From Legionella quinlivanii (lineage in GTDB: Bacteria > Pseudomonadota > Gammaproteobacteria > Legionellales > Legionellaceae): DNA of 64,000 nucleotides. Made by a program: the position numbers and the translations under genes. Location: NCBI RefSeq assembly GCF_003265995.1, contig NZ_MVJN01000009.1, forward strand, positions 62,001-126,000, given 5' to 3'. Below, piece by piece: positions 8,951 through 19,005 of the stretch (position 1 is its first letter; every line of letters starts with the position of its first letter). The notes below the pieces were generated by a model. It saw only the letters and a list, made by a program, of their open reading frames with translations. It was not told where the DNA came from and made no database searches.

Positions 8951-8953
8951 TAA

Positions 8954-9592
8954 ATGGCAGGTCATCCCGATAACCTGATTAGAAATGCCAGCGGCCTGGT
9001 TCCAATGGTTATTGAGCAAACGTCAAGAGGAGAGCGCTCCTATGATATTTACTCAAGACTTTTGAAAGATCGCATTATTTTTCTATTAGGTGAAGTTGAA
9101 GACCATATGGCTAACCTGGTAGTGGCGCAGCTCCTCTTTCTTGAATCAGAGAACCCGGATAAAGATATTTATCTGTATATCAATTCGCCTGGAGGCGTTG
9201 TTACAGCTGGCTTGGCAATTTATGACACGATGCAGTTTATTAAACCGGATGTAAGCACTCTCTGTATTGGCCAGGCTGCCAGTGCAGCTGCTTTGTTGCT
9301 TTGTGCCGGCGCTGACGGCAAGCGCTTCTGCTTGCCCAATTCCAGGGTAATGATACATCAGCCCTTAGGCGGATACCGTGGTCAGGCGACTGATATCGAA
9401 ATCCATGCCCGTGAAACGCTGGCTGTACGTGAGCGTTTAAACAGCATCATGGCAAAGCATACCGGCAAAACGCCTGATCAAATCATGCGTGATACGGAAA
9501 GGGATAACTTCATGAGTGCGTCTCAAGCCAAAGAATATGGATTAATAGACAAAGTGCTTTACGATCGTAATGCATTTACAACTGCAGAATAA
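8954..9592 (+). CDS. clpP: ATP-dependent Clp protease proteolytic subunit
   Basis: 212 residues. The catalytic Ser is in [11 protein letters not shown] (about residue 108) and the His in MIHQPLGG (about 133), with the catalytic Asp further on near the ARETL/NDFM region. ClpP forms a double heptameric barrel that works with ClpX and ClpA. The start is 3 bases after the tig stop, with GGAGAG overlapping the end of tig, so the two are coupled. The typical short propeptide is present before VPMVIEQT. A hairpin follows the stop. Confidence 0.97.
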   Translation: MAGHPDNLIRNASGLVPMVIEQTSRGERSYDIYSRLLKDRIIFLLGEVEDHMANLVVAQLLFLESENPDKDIYLYINSPGGVVTAGLAIYDTMQFIKPDVSTLCIGQAASAAALLLCAGADGKRFCLPNSRVMIHQPLGGYRGQATDIEIHARETLAVRERLNSIMAKHTGKTPDQIMRDTERDNFMSASQAKEYGLIDKVLYDRNAFTTAE

Positions 9593-9616
9593 TTCAGAGT
9601 TCAGGACTCTTGACTC

Positions 9617-9641
9617 AATGGCCTCTTAAAAAGAGGCCATT
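9617..9641 (+). terminator. Hairpin behind clpP
   Basis: AATGGCCTCTT, loop AAA and AAGAGGCCATT form an 11-bp perfect stem 25 bases after the clpP stop. No strong T-run follows, so termination may be partial and clpX may be partly read from the tig-clpP transcript. Confidence 0.6.
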
Positions 9642-9714
9642 ATCCACTTGGCTTATTTTTATTGATTGTCTAAAATTTTACTAGGTTCTGTCAATTATCA
9701 TGTCACAGGCGAAG

Positions 9715-9743
9715 TTGAGGATAGTCATGCGGAGCACTATACA
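9715..9743 (+). promoter_or_regulatory. Likely promoter of clpX
   Basis: TTGAGG (9715-9720), a 17-base spacer and TATACA (9738-9743) stand about 100 bases before the clpX start, downstream of the clpP hairpin. This suggests that clpX has its own sigma-70 promoter. Confidence 0.5.
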
Positions 9744-9846
9744 GGATATAGATAAGAGAGTTTGGCAGCAAAAATTGTTTTGAGGTCAATTCCAATAAAT
9801 TTAAAATTGCATTCCTTATGAGGAATCGGCACGAGAGGGTTTGTTG

Positions 9847-11121
9847 ATGAGTAAAACCGGTAAAGGTGATGGTGAAAAAGTTTTATATTGCTCATTTTGT
9901 GGCAAAAGCCAGCATGAGGTAAAAAAATTAATCGCAGGTCCTTCGGTTTTTGTATGCGATGAATGCGTTGAATTATGTAATGATATTATTCGTGAAGAAA
10001 CGCAGGAGACAATTGAGGATACCGAAACCCATTTGCCGACACCAAAGGAAATTTCAAAGTTTCTTGATGAATATGTCATAGGGCAGCCTCATGCAAAAAA
10101 GGTGCTGTCTGTTGCTGTATATAATCATTACAAGCGTTTGCAGCACAAGCCACAGGATGGTGTTGAGCTGGGTAAAAGTAATATTCTGCTGATAGGCCCG
10201 ACAGGCAGCGGCAAAACCTTGCTTGCTCAAACACTTGCCCGATTACTCAACGTTCCATTCACCATCGCAGATGCTACTACTTTGACTGAAGCAGGCTATG
10301 TAGGTGAAGATGTTGAGAATATTATCCAGAAGTTATTGCAAAAATGCGATTACGACGTGGATAAAGCGCAGCAAGGTATAGTTTACATTGATGAAATTGA
10401 TAAAATTTCCCGTAAATCAGATAATCCATCGATCACCCGGGATGTCTCTGGCGAAGGGGTACAGCAAGCACTGCTTAAGCTGATTGAAGGTACAATCGCT
10501 TCAGTACCGCCGCAGGGTGGGCGCAAACATCCGCAACAGGAATTTTTGCAGGTTGATACGTCCAACATATTGTTCATTTGCGGAGGCGCCTTCGCTGGTC
10601 TGGAAAAAGTAATTCGCGATCGAAGCGATAAATCCGGTATCGGCTTTGCCGCACAGCTCAAAAACTCCAAGGATAGTAAAGTCAATGAGAAAATACTGGA
10701 TGGGCTTGAGTCAGAAGATTTAGTGAAATATGGATTAATACCAGAGTTCGTTGGCCGTCTTCCTGTAGTAACAACACTGCACGAACTGGATGAAGATGCC
10801 CTGGTTGATATCCTGACTCGTCCAAAGAATGCTTTAACCAAGCAGTTTCAAGCTTTGTTCAAAATGGAGTCAGTTGAGCTTGAATTTCGTGATGACGCTT
10901 TACGGCAAATCGCTAAAAAAGCATTGGAGCGAAAAATTGGTGCTCGTGGTTTAAGAACGATCCTTGAAAATCTTCTTTTAGACACCATGTATGAATTACC
11001 GTCACTCGAGGGAATCAAAAAGGTTGTTGTAGACGAGAGTGTAGTCAGCAACACTAATAAACCGCTTATGATTTTTGAAGAGAGAGACGATAAGCACTCT
11101 GCTGCTGGTGGTGGAGATTAA
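9847..11121 (+). CDS. clpX: ClpX AAA+ unfoldase subunit of ClpXP
   Basis: 424 residues. The N-terminal zinc-binding domain has four cysteines (CSFC at about 15-18 and CDEC at about 37-40). Walker A is GPTGSGKT, Walker B is [10 protein letters not shown], and the ClpP-contacting loop is near IGF in the [10 protein letters not shown] region. ClpX recognises tagged substrates, unfolds them and threads them into ClpP. Two upstream TTG codons are in frame, but ATG at 9847, preceded by GAGAGGG, matches the family N-terminus ([11 protein letters not shown]). Lon follows after 255 bases. Confidence 0.97.
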   Translation: MSKTGKGDGEKVLYCSFCGKSQHEVKKLIAGPSVFVCDECVELCNDIIREETQETIEDTETHLPTPKEISKFLDEYVIGQPHAKKVLSVAVYNHYKRLQHKPQDGVELGKSNILLIGPTGSGKTLLAQTLARLLNVPFTIADATTLTEAGYVGEDVENIIQKLLQKCDYDVDKAQQGIVYIDEIDKISRKSDNPSITRDVSGEGVQQALLKLIEGTIASVPPQGGRKHPQQEFLQVDTSNILFICGGAFAGLEKVIRDRSDKSGIGFAAQLKNSKDSKVNEKILDGLESEDLVKYGLIPEFVGRLPVVTTLHELDEDALVDILTRPKNALTKQFQALFKMESVELEFRDDALRQIAKKALERKIGARGLRTILENLLLDTMYELPSLEGIKKVVVDESVVSNTNKPLMIFEERDDKHSAAGGGD

Positions 11122-11376
11122 TTCCTGAGTATGGGGTTGGCAAACGTCAGCTTCATATTTGTCAATTAAGCAGGTTGATGGCATGGTTCATGCTTCAACT
11201 TCCTTAATCAATTACGAACCAGGCGGGTAAATACGACCTGATGTTTCAAAAGCTATCTGCTAGCCTGCATTGAATGTTAGTATTAGATTCAGAAGATTTA
11301 AATTGTATTTTCCAGCGGTTTGCAAATTCTGCAGGCCAAGGGAATAAACGGATTGTAGTCTGAATAAGGGCTTATT

Positions 11377-13830
11377 ATGTCAAGTGAAAACGAACTGATG
11401 CCATCCCCGGAGAATGATGAGTTCTCTTTTCTACCAGTCCTGCCTCTTAGAGATGTCGTAGTGTATCCCCATATGGTGATTCCATTATTTGTCGGGCGGG
11501 AAAAATCAATCAAGGCATTGGAAGCTGCAATGGTTGATAACAAACAGATTTTTCTGGTTGCCCAGCGCAAATCATCCAACGATGACCCGTCGCCAGCTGA
11601 TGTTTACAATATTGGTACCGTTGCGAGTGTCTTACAGCTTCTTAAACTACCCGATGGTACTGTGAAAGTTCTTGTAGAAGGCGAGAAACGTTCACGTGTC
11701 AAAGAATATAAGCAAGAACAGGGTTTTCTTGAAGCCCGACTTGAAGAGGTTGAAGAAGTCGTTGGGGAAGTTGATCCTCAGGAAATTGAGATATTAATGC
11801 GCTCATTGATGTCACAATTCGAGCAGTATATTAAGTTAAATAAAAAGATACCGCCTGAAGTACTCAGTTCTCTGGCTGGTATTGAAGAGCCGGGCCGCCT
11901 GGCAGACACCATTGCTGCTCATCTAACCTTAAAAGTCGATGATAAACAGGATCTTTTAGAAACATTAGTGATTGGCACACGCCTTGAGCGCTTAATGGGA
12001 GCAATCGAAGGTGAGATTGATTTGCTGCAGGTTGAAAAACGAGTTCGCGGCCGCGTGAAACGCCAGATGGAAAAAAGCCAAAGAGAGTATTATCTCAATG
12101 AGCAGATGAAGGCGATACAAAAAGAATTAGGTGAAATGGGCGAGGAAGGAAGCGAAATAGAGCAGCTTGAAAACTCTATCAAGAAAGCCGGAATGCCCAA
12201 AGAAGCCAAAGAAAAATCCTTATCGGAATTGCACAAGTTAAAAATGATGTCGCCTATGTCGGCTGAGGCTACAGTCATTCGCAACTATCTCGACTGGATG
12301 CTAAGCGTTCCCTGGAAACGTAAAAATAAAATTCAATTTGACCTGCGCAAAGCTGAAAACTTATTGAATAAAGAACATTATGGTCTTGAGAAGGTCAAAG
12401 AGCGCATCATAGAATACCTGGCAGTACAGCAGCGGGTCAAACGAATGAAAGGACCTATTCTTTGTCTGGTTGGACCTCCTGGGGTTGGTAAAACTTCTCT
12501 TGGACAGTCGATAGCAAATGCGACAGGAAGAACATTCATCCGTATCGCCCTGGGAGGTGTTCGGGATGAAGCTGAAATCAGAGGGCATCGTCGCACCTAT
12601 ATAGGTTCCATGCCGGGAAAAATCATTCAGAAGCTATGTAAGGCAGGGGTCAAAAATCCACTTATTATGCTTGATGAAGTCGATAAAATGGCAATGGATT
12701 TTCGTGGTGATCCCGCTTCCGCCTTGCTGGAAGTGCTTGATCCAGAACAGAATCATACCTTTAGCGATCATTATCTGGAAGTGGATTATGATTTGAGTGA
12801 TGTGATGTTTATCGCCACCGCTAACTCATTGGAAATACCAGCGCCTTTACTTGACCGGATGGAGGTGATTCGCCTTGCCGGTTATACCGAGGATGAAAAG
12901 ATAAATATTGCTGAAACCTATCTTGTTCCCAAACAGACTATTCTTAATGGTCTTAAAGAAAGTGAGTTAACTATTAATGAAGGTGCAGTGCGCGAGATAA
13001 TCCGTCACTATACTCGAGAAGCTGGGGTGCGTAATCTGGAGCGCGATATCGCCAGTATTTGCCGTAAGGTAGTTAAAGATATTCTCAGCAATAAGAAAAC
13101 AAAAAAAATAACGGTTTCAAAAACCAATATTGAAAAATATCTTGGGGTTAAGAAGTTCCGTTATGGACTTGCTGAGGAGTTTGATCAGGTCGGACAGGTA
13201 ACTGGCCTGGCCTGGACCAGTGTAGGCGGGGAACTGCTGACAATTGAAGCGTCTATGATGCCTGGTAAAGGAAAAACAACTCATACCGGTCAGTTGGGCG
13301 AGGTGATGCAGGAATCGATTCATGCTGCAATGACAGTAGTCAGAAGCAGGGCGAAATCGTTTGGCGTTCCCGATGATTTTTATGATAAGAATGACTTTCA
13401 TGTGCATGTACCAGAAGGGGCTACTCCAAAGGATGGACCCAGCGCAGGTATTGGAATGTGTACGGCCCTGGTCTCGGTGGTTACTCATATTCCTGTCCGC
13501 GCTGATGTTGCTATGACTGGAGAGATTACCCTGCGGGGGCAGGTGCTTCCAATAGGTGGATTGAAAGAGAAGCTCCTGGCAGCTCATCGTGGTGGGATCA
13601 AGCATGTCATTATTCCTGAGGAAAATCGCAAGGATCTTGAAGAAATCCCTGATAATGTCCTGAAGAAGTTAAGCATTCATCCTGTGAAGACTATAGAGCA
13701 GGTTTTAGAGCTGGCATTGCAGCGTAGTCCCCTTGCTGCAGCACCTGATTCTGAGAATTCAGAAGCCAAAGATGTAGTTTCTGAAAAAACTGCAAAAAAA
13801 AATGAAAATAAGGATTTACATACCCATTAA
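11377..13830 (+). CDS. lon: Lon ATP-dependent protease
   Basis: 817 residues. The N-terminal substrate-binding domain starts at [16 protein letters not shown]. The AAA+ module has Walker [14 protein letters not shown] (about residues 367-374) and Walker [11 protein letters not shown]. The C-terminal protease domain carries the Ser-Lys dyad in [11 protein letters not shown] (about 690) and [14 protein letters not shown] (about 733). The last 40 residues are a Lys/Glu/Asn-rich tail without family counterpart. Lon degrades misfolded and regulatory proteins. It probably has its own promoter in the 255-base gap upstream, but I could not identify a convincing heat-shock promoter there. Confidence 0.97.
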   Translation: MSSENELMPSPENDEFSFLPVLPLRDVVVYPHMVIPLFVGREKSIKALEAAMVDNKQIFLVAQRKSSNDDPSPADVYNIGTVASVLQLLKLPDGTVKVLVEGEKRSRVKEYKQEQGFLEARLEEVEEVVGEVDPQEIEILMRSLMSQFEQYIKLNKKIPPEVLSSLAGIEEPGRLADTIAAHLTLKVDDKQDLLETLVIGTRLERLMGAIEGEIDLLQVEKRVRGRVKRQMEKSQREYYLNEQMKAIQKELGEMGEEGSEIEQLENSIKKAGMPKEAKEKSLSELHKLKMMSPMSAEATVIRNYLDWMLSVPWKRKNKIQFDLRKAENLLNKEHYGLEKVKERIIEYLAVQQRVKRMKGPILCLVGPPGVGKTSLGQSIANATGRTFIRIALGGVRDEAEIRGHRRTYIGSMPGKIIQKLCKAGVKNPLIMLDEVDKMAMDFRGDPASALLEVLDPEQNHTFSDHYLEVDYDLSDVMFIATANSLEIPAPLLDRMEVIRLAGYTEDEKINIAETYLVPKQTILNGLKESELTINEGAVREIIRHYTREAGVRNLERDIASICRKVVKDILSNKKTKKITVSKTNIEKYLGVKKFRYGLAEEFDQVGQVTGLAWTSVGGELLTIEASMMPGKGKTTHTGQLGEVMQESIHAAMTVVRSRAKSFGVPDDFYDKNDFHVHVPEGATPKDGPSAGIGMCTALVSVVTHIPVRADVAMTGEITLRGQVLPIGGLKEKLLAAHRGGIKHVIIPEENRKDLEEIPDNVLKKLSIHPVKTIEQVLELALQRSPLAAAPDSENSEAKDVVSEKTAKKNENKDLHTH

Positions 13831-13889
13831 TACCGAGTATAGTTCACTCCGTTGTCCGCTACTGGCGGGCAACCCAAGGAAGTGACTGC

Positions 13890-13918
13890 TTGACTGGGGC
13901 ATAAGAATCTGATTAAAT
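13890..13918 (+). promoter_or_regulatory. Possible promoter of hupB
   Basis: TTGACT (13890-13895), a 17-base spacer and TTAAAT (13913-13918) lie 38 bases before the HU start. The -10 is weak. Confidence 0.4.
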
Positions 13919-13956
13919 TCGCCTCATGGAAGGATGAATAACTGATAGGGGAAAAG

Positions 13957-14235
13957 ATGAACAAAACTGAATTGGTAGAAGCAATTGCAAGCGGTTCTGG
14001 TGTTACTAAAGCCGACGCTGGACGAGTTCTTGAAGTGTTTATGTCTACCATTATTGATGCACTGAAAAGTGGTGATCAGGTGGTTTTACCAGGATTTGGA
14101 TCTTTTTCAACTGGTAACCGTTCTGCCCGTGTTGGAAGAAATCCACAAACTGGCGAACAAATTGAGATTAAAGCGTCAAGAGTTGCCAAGTTCAAAGCAG
14201 GCAAATCTCTTAAAGAGGCTGTACAAGAAGCGTAA
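13957..14235 (+). CDS. hupB: HU family DNA-binding protein
   Basis: 92 residues, standard HU length. MNKTELVEAIA at the start, the central GFGSFSTGNRSARVGRNPQTGEQIEI region with the Pro-tipped DNA-binding arm (GRNPQTG), and the end KFKAGKSLKEAV are typical. HU bends and compacts DNA without sequence preference. It sits behind lon as in many gamma-proteobacteria. The stop codon is only 6 bases before tRNA-Val, so the mRNA and two tRNAs are probably one primary transcript. Confidence 0.95.
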   Translation: MNKTELVEAIASGSGVTKADAGRVLEVFMSTIIDALKSGDQVVLPGFGSFSTGNRSARVGRNPQTGEQIEIKASRVAKFKAGKSLKEAVQEA

Positions 14236-14241
14236 GTTTTC

Positions 14242-14317
14242 GGGTGCTTAGCTCAGCTGGGAGAGCATCGCCCTTACAAGGCGAGGGTCGCAGGTTCGAT
14301 CCCTGCAGCACCCACCA
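14242..14317 (+). tRNA. tRNA-Val(TAC)
   Basis: 76 bases. Acceptor GGGTGCT pairs with AGCACCC, the anticodon stem TCGCC/GGCGA encloses CTTACAA with anticodon TAC, and CCA is encoded. It begins 6 bases after the hupB stop. Confidence 0.95.
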
Positions 14318-14323
14318 AGAATT

Positions 14324-14400
14324 GGAGTGGTAGTTCAGTTGGTCAGAATACCGGCCTGTCACGCCGGGGGTCGCGGGTTCGAGCCCCGTCCACTCCGCCA
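14324..14400 (+). tRNA. tRNA-Asp(GTC)
   Basis: 77 bases. Acceptor GGAGTGG pairs with CCACTCC, the anticodon stem CCGGC/GCCGG encloses CTGTCAC with anticodon GTC, and CCA is encoded. It is 6 bases after tRNA-Val and directly before a strong terminator. Confidence 0.95.
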
Positions 14401-14404
14401 AATT

Positions 14405-14430
14405 AACGCGCCGTATGGCGCGTTTTTTTT
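14405..14430 (+). terminator. Rho-independent terminator of hupB-tRNA-Val-tRNA-Asp
   Basis: AACGCGCC, loop GTAT and GGCGCGTT, followed by an uninterrupted T-run to 14430. A textbook intrinsic terminator. Confidence 0.92.
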
Positions 14431-14484
14431 ATCTGTTTTTAGCGTATTAATTTCTTGTAAACTATCAAAAATGGAACTCCAATA

Positions 14485-16362
14485 ATGTTGCAGAAGCTGA
14501 ACGAACGTATACAAGGTCTTGTGGCCTGGATAGTTATAATTCTGATTGCCGTAACATTTACATTATTCGGAGTCGACTACTACATGCAATCACACCAGGC
14601 TTCTGACGCAGAAGTAACGGTAAATGATCAGCCCATTAGCAAACAAGCTTTTGAACTCAACTACCGACGTGCCCGTCAGCAACGCGATCCGTCCGAAATG
14701 TCTACTGAAAGTGATGTGGCATTGAAAAAAGAAGTACTGGACGGGATGGTGATGAATGAAGTTACAGTACAAGCTGCACAGGCCGCTGGCTTTGGAGTCA
14801 GTATCGAGCAGGCGAATGCTGCAATTCAGAGTATCCCACAGTTCCAGCAGGACGGTCATTTTTCGGCTGAGCGCTACCAGCAGGCTTTAAGCGGAGCCAT
14901 GTTTACTCCGGAGTCTTTCCAAAAGGAAGTCCGTCAGGGGATGTTGCTCAATCAGCAGCGTTTTGCTTTTATCGGTACCGCATTTGCCTTGCCCAGCGAA
15001 GTGAAGCGTTTTGTGAAGCTATACATGCAAACCAGGGATTACGATTACCTGCAAATTTCTACCAGGCTGTTCATGGATAAATCTCAAATTACCAATGATC
15101 AGATAGAGACTTATTATAACAGTCATAAAAAAGAATTTATCGCACCAGAAAAAGTAGTTATTAACTATGTCCGTCTTTCAATGCAGGATGTTCGTAAAAA
15201 CCTGAAAATTAATGATGAAGAGGTCAAACGCTACTACGAAGAAAACCAGAATAATTTTCTGACCCCCGCTCAGTGGAAGGTAGCCCATATTCTGTTTGCC
15301 ATCCCCGCGGATTCCTCTGATGAAGCGGCTGAACAGGTTAAACAAAATGCAGAGGAAGCTTACCAGGCACTCCAAAATAATCCAACGCAGTTTTCGCAAT
15401 GGGTTAAGACAATGTCTGCCGACAAGTTATCAATCAAGAATGAGGGTGTTTTACCCTGGATAGTTGCAGGGCACACCCAGTTCGATAAAGCCCTGTCTGA
15501 TTTAACGACTCCAGGACAGATCTCAGCTCCCTTTCGCAGCGGAAACGGTTTTGAAATTTTCAAATTAATTGATTACAAACCTGCGCAGTTAAAACCTTTT
15601 GAACAAGTCAAAGCGCAGATTGCCGATCAAATGATAACCGAGTTATCACAAGCCCGTTATGCACAATTATTGGAACAACTCACTGACTTAAGCTATCAAA
15701 GCCCTGATTCCTTATCGCCTGTTGCTGATGAATTAAAATTGACTATTGAGAAATCTGAGCCATTAACACGGGGCGGAGATGATACCGAAATTGGCAAGAA
15801 TAAACAGATCGTTAATACTGCGTTTAGCCATGATGTGATGGAGTTGGGGAATAATAGCGAACCAATCCAGTTGGATAGTGATAGTGTGATTGTCTTGCGT
15901 GTTAAAAAACATACAGCGGCCAGCGAAAAACCTCTGAATGCGGTTCGCGATGAAATAATCGAACGCCTCGCTTTGGAAAATGCAACGAATAAGGCCAAAG
16001 CATTAGGTACTAATCTGTTATCTACCAAGCTGGACTCTTCTGAAGATGAGAAGCTCATCGCCGCAAATCAGTTAAAATGGCAAGAGATTGATAATGCCAC
16101 TCGTGATACTGACAAAGCCGAAGCAATGATTAATGATCTTGCTTTCAGCCTGGCCAAGCCGAATAGTGTCGATGGTAGAAAATTAATGAATGGTGATTTT
16201 GTAATCGTTCGGTTAAAAAAGATTTCTGATGGCAAACTAAAGAATTTGGATAAAGAACAACAAGCCAGTTTGGCGCAGCAAATAGAAGCAAATTATGGAT
16301 TAATGGATTACGATCTTTATGTCAATCAACTGGTTGCCAAAGCCAAGGTTGACAAACATTAA
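14485..16362 (+). CDS. ppiD: PpiD-type SurA/parvulin periplasmic folding factor
   Basis: 625 residues. An N-terminal cytoplasmic stub and one membrane anchor (about residues 12-33, VAWIVIILIAVTFTLFGVDY) precede a periplasmic SurA-N-like chaperone domain (about 40-230). A parvulin-like domain (about 265-360, with AQWKVAHILFAIP) and a long C-terminal region follow. PpiD assists outer-membrane and secreted proteins at the Sec translocon exit. The position after lon and hupB is the usual one. The parvulin domain looks degenerate (short GVLPWI segment), so isomerase activity may be weak, as in other PpiD proteins. Confidence 0.92.
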   Translation: MLQKLNERIQGLVAWIVIILIAVTFTLFGVDYYMQSHQASDAEVTVNDQPISKQAFELNYRRARQQRDPSEMSTESDVALKKEVLDGMVMNEVTVQAAQAAGFGVSIEQANAAIQSIPQFQQDGHFSAERYQQALSGAMFTPESFQKEVRQGMLLNQQRFAFIGTAFALPSEVKRFVKLYMQTRDYDYLQISTRLFMDKSQITNDQIETYYNSHKKEFIAPEKVVINYVRLSMQDVRKNLKINDEEVKRYYEENQNNFLTPAQWKVAHILFAIPADSSDEAAEQVKQNAEEAYQALQNNPTQFSQWVKTMSADKLSIKNEGVLPWIVAGHTQFDKALSDLTTPGQISAPFRSGNGFEIFKLIDYKPAQLKPFEQVKAQIADQMITELSQARYAQLLEQLTDLSYQSPDSLSPVADELKLTIEKSEPLTRGGDDTEIGKNKQIVNTAFSHDVMELGNNSEPIQLDSDSVIVLRVKKHTAASEKPLNAVRDEIIERLALENATNKAKALGTNLLSTKLDSSEDEKLIAANQLKWQEIDNATRDTDKAEAMINDLAFSLAKPNSVDGRKLMNGDFVIVRLKKISDGKLKNLDKEQQASLAQQIEANYGLMDYDLYVNQLVAKAKVDKH

Positions 16363-16445
16363 CCTATAAACAATACCCGAGATACGAAACCAGGGAGGAG
16401 TATTTTATCTTAGGCTAAAGTTTACTCGCAATGTGAGGTAAGTTT

Positions 16446-18113
16446 ATGGCGGTATTTACCAATAATGATATGGCGAAGTTGTATTTGAATTTATCAGGAG
16501 ATTACGAGCAACTTAAAAACCACAGCTATCCGCGTTTGAACCAGCAGCAAATTTTCTCTGAGTTGGCCAGACGTGTTTATCAGGCTGTGAATGCACCAAA
16601 CAGCCCCTGGTATACCCTTCCTCCAGAGGAAAAAAATAAAGTCTTTCGCGTTCTATACTCATTTTGTAATTCCCTTCCTCAATTCGCCAAGTTAGACGAT
16701 GAATATCGCAGGCATTATTTTAACTACGCAACCTACCCGGTATTTCTGCAAATCAATGTCTATGATCGACACCATAACTACGATTGTTATTATGCACGTC
16801 ATAATGATTTTCTGTTTACCTGGTTGATGTGGGACGCCATGCTAAATCATCACAACCATCATGGTGGTGTAGATGGATGCTGTGGACATAATCATGACCA
16901 TGAAAATAATGGTGAAGCATGGGCAATGCTTCTGCTGATATTATTGGCAGTGATTGCTGCAGTATTGACTTTTATTGCGTTATATTACCTGTTGCAAAAA
17001 ATATGTAGTAATGTTGAGCGTCTTCTTTTTAATGAAGGATGGCTGCAAGCGACTATTTCTTTGGCCAGCATGCTCGCTGGTGCTGCCGTAGGTGCCATTG
17101 TAGGTACTTTTTTGTTATCTACTCCCTTAATGTGGCTGGCGTTCACTGCAGGAATTAGCAATCCTATTGGAATAGCAATCACCGGAATCGTTGTAATGAC
17201 TATTCTCGGAGCTGCAGGGGTTGCTTTTATAAGCAATGCTATTCAAGAGTATTACATTAGTAAAAACAATCCTCATGCCGCTGACCGTGCAGATCCATTC
17301 AGGATACGTGCTGAGTTAACTGATGAAGAAGCCAATAAGCTTATCACAAAAGGAATCGATCCCTTCGAAATTACTCAGGCGATTATCGCAGTACGGCATG
17401 AAATGGCAGCCCTTGATAAGAAACATTCCGGATCAAATCATAAAAAAATCCCTTCAATCTGGGCGCGATGGTTTACTGAGGCCGGGCGTGAAAGTGACGC
17501 GCTTATGAATACTATACGAGATTTGCGCGAGGGACGCTTGATTTATGTGAAAATAGGCGACGACAAAATCAGAAATCTCATGCACCTGCATGGTCTGACT
17601 GATGAAGAAAAACTTGATTTAATTAGGAAAGGATTAAACCCTGATTCAGTTGAAAATGCTTTAAAACATGTGTTTGCACAAATTGAGAAGCGAATCGCAG
17701 CGTTTCGTGATGACTCTCTCCATTACGCCAAACCGACCCAGGACGATTATTTGCGTGATCAGGATATTTTCCTCGAAAAAATAAGCCGTTTGCGTAATGG
17801 TATAGATCGGGTGTTTGAGTTAGATGGGTTCATTTATACTCTGGAGTATCCTCGAATGCACAGTCATCCCGGCGCCTACCATCATGGCTATTCGTCGCAG
17901 CAATACACTGATTATTCCAATCAATATCAGTATCAGCACCAACACACGGGCGGAGCTGGTTTCTTTGGTGGTCAGCAACAAGCCCCTCAATATGGTTTAC
18001 AAGCCTCGAATGAGCCAACGCTTTATGCTTATACTCCTTCTTCTTCCTTGTATCCTAATCTATATGGTGAAGTTGCACCTTCGGCACCGCCAATGGAAGT
18101 TCCTCAGAAGTAA
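16446..18113 (+). CDS. Predicted membrane protein with His-rich loop and late-domain-like C-terminus; function unknown
   Basis: 555 residues, not recognised. The first 140 residues are soluble. Next comes a His/Cys-rich stretch (NHHNHHGG, CCGHNHDH) at about 130-155, which could bind metal. Three to four hydrophobic segments follow between about 160 and 275. The rest is charged and helical, with two 'LTDEEANKLI/LTDEEKLDLI' units (about 290 and 385). The tail is rich in Tyr, Gln and Pro and ends with YPNL (536-539) and PSAP (545-548). These two short motifs are the eukaryotic ALIX- and TSG101-binding late-domain types. It follows ppiD by 83 bases on the same strand. An exported host-targeting protein is possible but unproven. 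Confidence 0.6.
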   Translation: MAVFTNNDMAKLYLNLSGDYEQLKNHSYPRLNQQQIFSELARRVYQAVNAPNSPWYTLPPEEKNKVFRVLYSFCNSLPQFAKLDDEYRRHYFNYATYPVFLQINVYDRHHNYDCYYARHNDFLFTWLMWDAMLNHHNHHGGVDGCCGHNHDHENNGEAWAMLLLILLAVIAAVLTFIALYYLLQKICSNVERLLFNEGWLQATISLASMLAGAAVGAIVGTFLLSTPLMWLAFTAGISNPIGIAITGIVVMTILGAAGVAFISNAIQEYYISKNNPHAADRADPFRIRAELTDEEANKLITKGIDPFEITQAIIAVRHEMAALDKKHSGSNHKKIPSIWARWFTEAGRESDALMNTIRDLREGRLIYVKIGDDKIRNLMHLHGLTDEEKLDLIRKGLNPDSVENALKHVFAQIEKRIAAFRDDSLHYAKPTQDDYLRDQDIFLEKISRLRNGIDRVFELDGFIYTLEYPRMHSHPGAYHHGYSSQQYTDYSNQYQYQHQHTGGAGFFGGQQQAPQYGLQASNEPTLYAYTPSSSLYPNLYGEVAPSAPPMEVPQK

Positions 18114-18176
18114 AACTTTTAGCTGTTGGTTGGGCTTATGCCCAACTGACCCAGCTTGATAAGGAAGTTGTCACCT

Positions 18177-18551
18177 ATGTCTCTGCAACAAAAGTTCTCA
18201 ATCTATAGTGAACAATGCCCATCAAGAAATGTCTTTGAAAAAATTAGTGACAAATGGTCAATTTTGATAATTAATTGTCTATTGGATGGAACTTGCCGGT
18301 TCGGAGAATTGAAGCGGAAACTTGAGGGGATTTCCCCCAAAATGCTCACTCAGACATTAATCAAATTAGAGCGCCTTGGTTTTGTAGCCAGAGAATCCTT
18401 TCCTGTGCTCCCTCTAAAAGTGGAGTATTCATTAACTGCATTGGGGAGTGAATTAGGTAAAATTCTTGGAACTTTAAGGGAGTGGACTGAGTCTAATATG
18501 GAGGCAATAATGCTTTCCAGCAGTCAGTTTGATGAAACAAGGAAGCTCTAG
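18177..18551 (+). CDS. HxlR-family winged-helix transcriptional regulator
   Basis: 124 residues. The HxlR pattern is clear: CPSRNVFEKISDKWSILIINCLLDG near the start, FGELKRKLEGISPKMLTQTLIKLERLGFV as the recognition helix and wing, then VEYSLTALGSEL. HxlR proteins are dimeric regulators, often sensing electrophiles, quinones or disulfide stress through the conserved Cys (here Cys in EQCPS, with two more in INCLLDGTC). An in-frame TTG 21 bases upstream is less likely than ATG 18177, which has AAGGAAG 9 bases before it. Its stop abuts the stop of the convergent 144-aa gene without a gap, so it probably controls the peptide locus on the other strand. Confidence 0.88.
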   Translation: MSLQQKFSIYSEQCPSRNVFEKISDKWSILIINCLLDGTCRFGELKRKLEGISPKMLTQTLIKLERLGFVARESFPVLPLKVEYSLTALGSELGKILGTLREWTESNMEAIMLSSSQFDETRKL

Positions 18552-18986
18552 CTATTGTTTAAACCATTTAAGCAATGTCTCCTCACCCAAATTATCATAG
18601 ATATAAGACAAATAATCTGAGAGTTCCCGCTCATAATTGTCGCTGCTTATATTTTCTTCTCCAATGATCGGCTCATGGTGAAAGAAAACACCATTCAGGT
18701 ATTCATTGCAGAAATGCTGATAATCTTTAGTGAATAAGAGGAAAGTGTGCCACATGTTATCAATATCCGACATTTCCGAATGAATGACACAGGAAAAATT
18801 TAATAAATCATTGTTCGGATTCATCTGCTTTTCTGCTTTGTGTTTCAGGCAAAGCCAGATATATTTCATCAATTCTTTCAATGCATCTTCTGCTTGTAAG
18901 CTTGCTTCAGGATAGTCTCTGGTGTATCGGGAAATAATTTTATTATTTTTGTAATTGATCAGTACATTCAATTCTGGCATACGCAT
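18552..18986 (-). CDS. Small protein with DxxWH...FC...HHxP signature; candidate partner or modifying protein of the adjacent peptide
   Basis: 144 residues from the ATG at 18986, which has AGGAAG 6 bases upstream. A longer frame (ATG at 19016) starts inside a hairpin and is disfavoured. No signal peptide or membrane segment is visible. The N-terminal half is mixed alpha/beta with a helix rich in Lys. The second half contains DIDNMWHTFLLFTKDY, QHFCNEY and FFHHEPI: one WH, a Cys and an HH pair that could form a metal site. The pattern resembles a 'D-x-x-WH-T...Y...FC...G...HH-P' signature I remember from uncharacterised bacterial proteins and, more loosely, from plant GRDP/DUF1399 proteins. It lies 56 bases behind the 29-residue peptide gene, with the same orientation. 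Function is unknown. Confidence 0.65.
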   Translation of the reverse strand: MRMPELNVLINYKNNKIISRYTRDYPEASLQAEDALKELMKYIWLCLKHKAEKQMNPNNDLLNFSCVIHSEMSDIDNMWHTFLLFTKDYQHFCNEYLNGVFFHHEPIIGEENISSDNYERELSDYLSYIYDNLGEETLLKWFKQ

Positions 18987-19005
18987 AATACTCTTCCTTA
19001 ATTTT

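Noticed and set aside
12000..13800. Long antisense frames inside lon and clpX
   Set aside because: They follow the codon pattern of the sense gene and show no domain or start signal of their own.
18129..18146. GTTGGGCTTATGCCCAAC as an intrinsic terminator of the membrane-protein gene
   Set aside because: No T-run follows on either strand; kept only as a possible operator.
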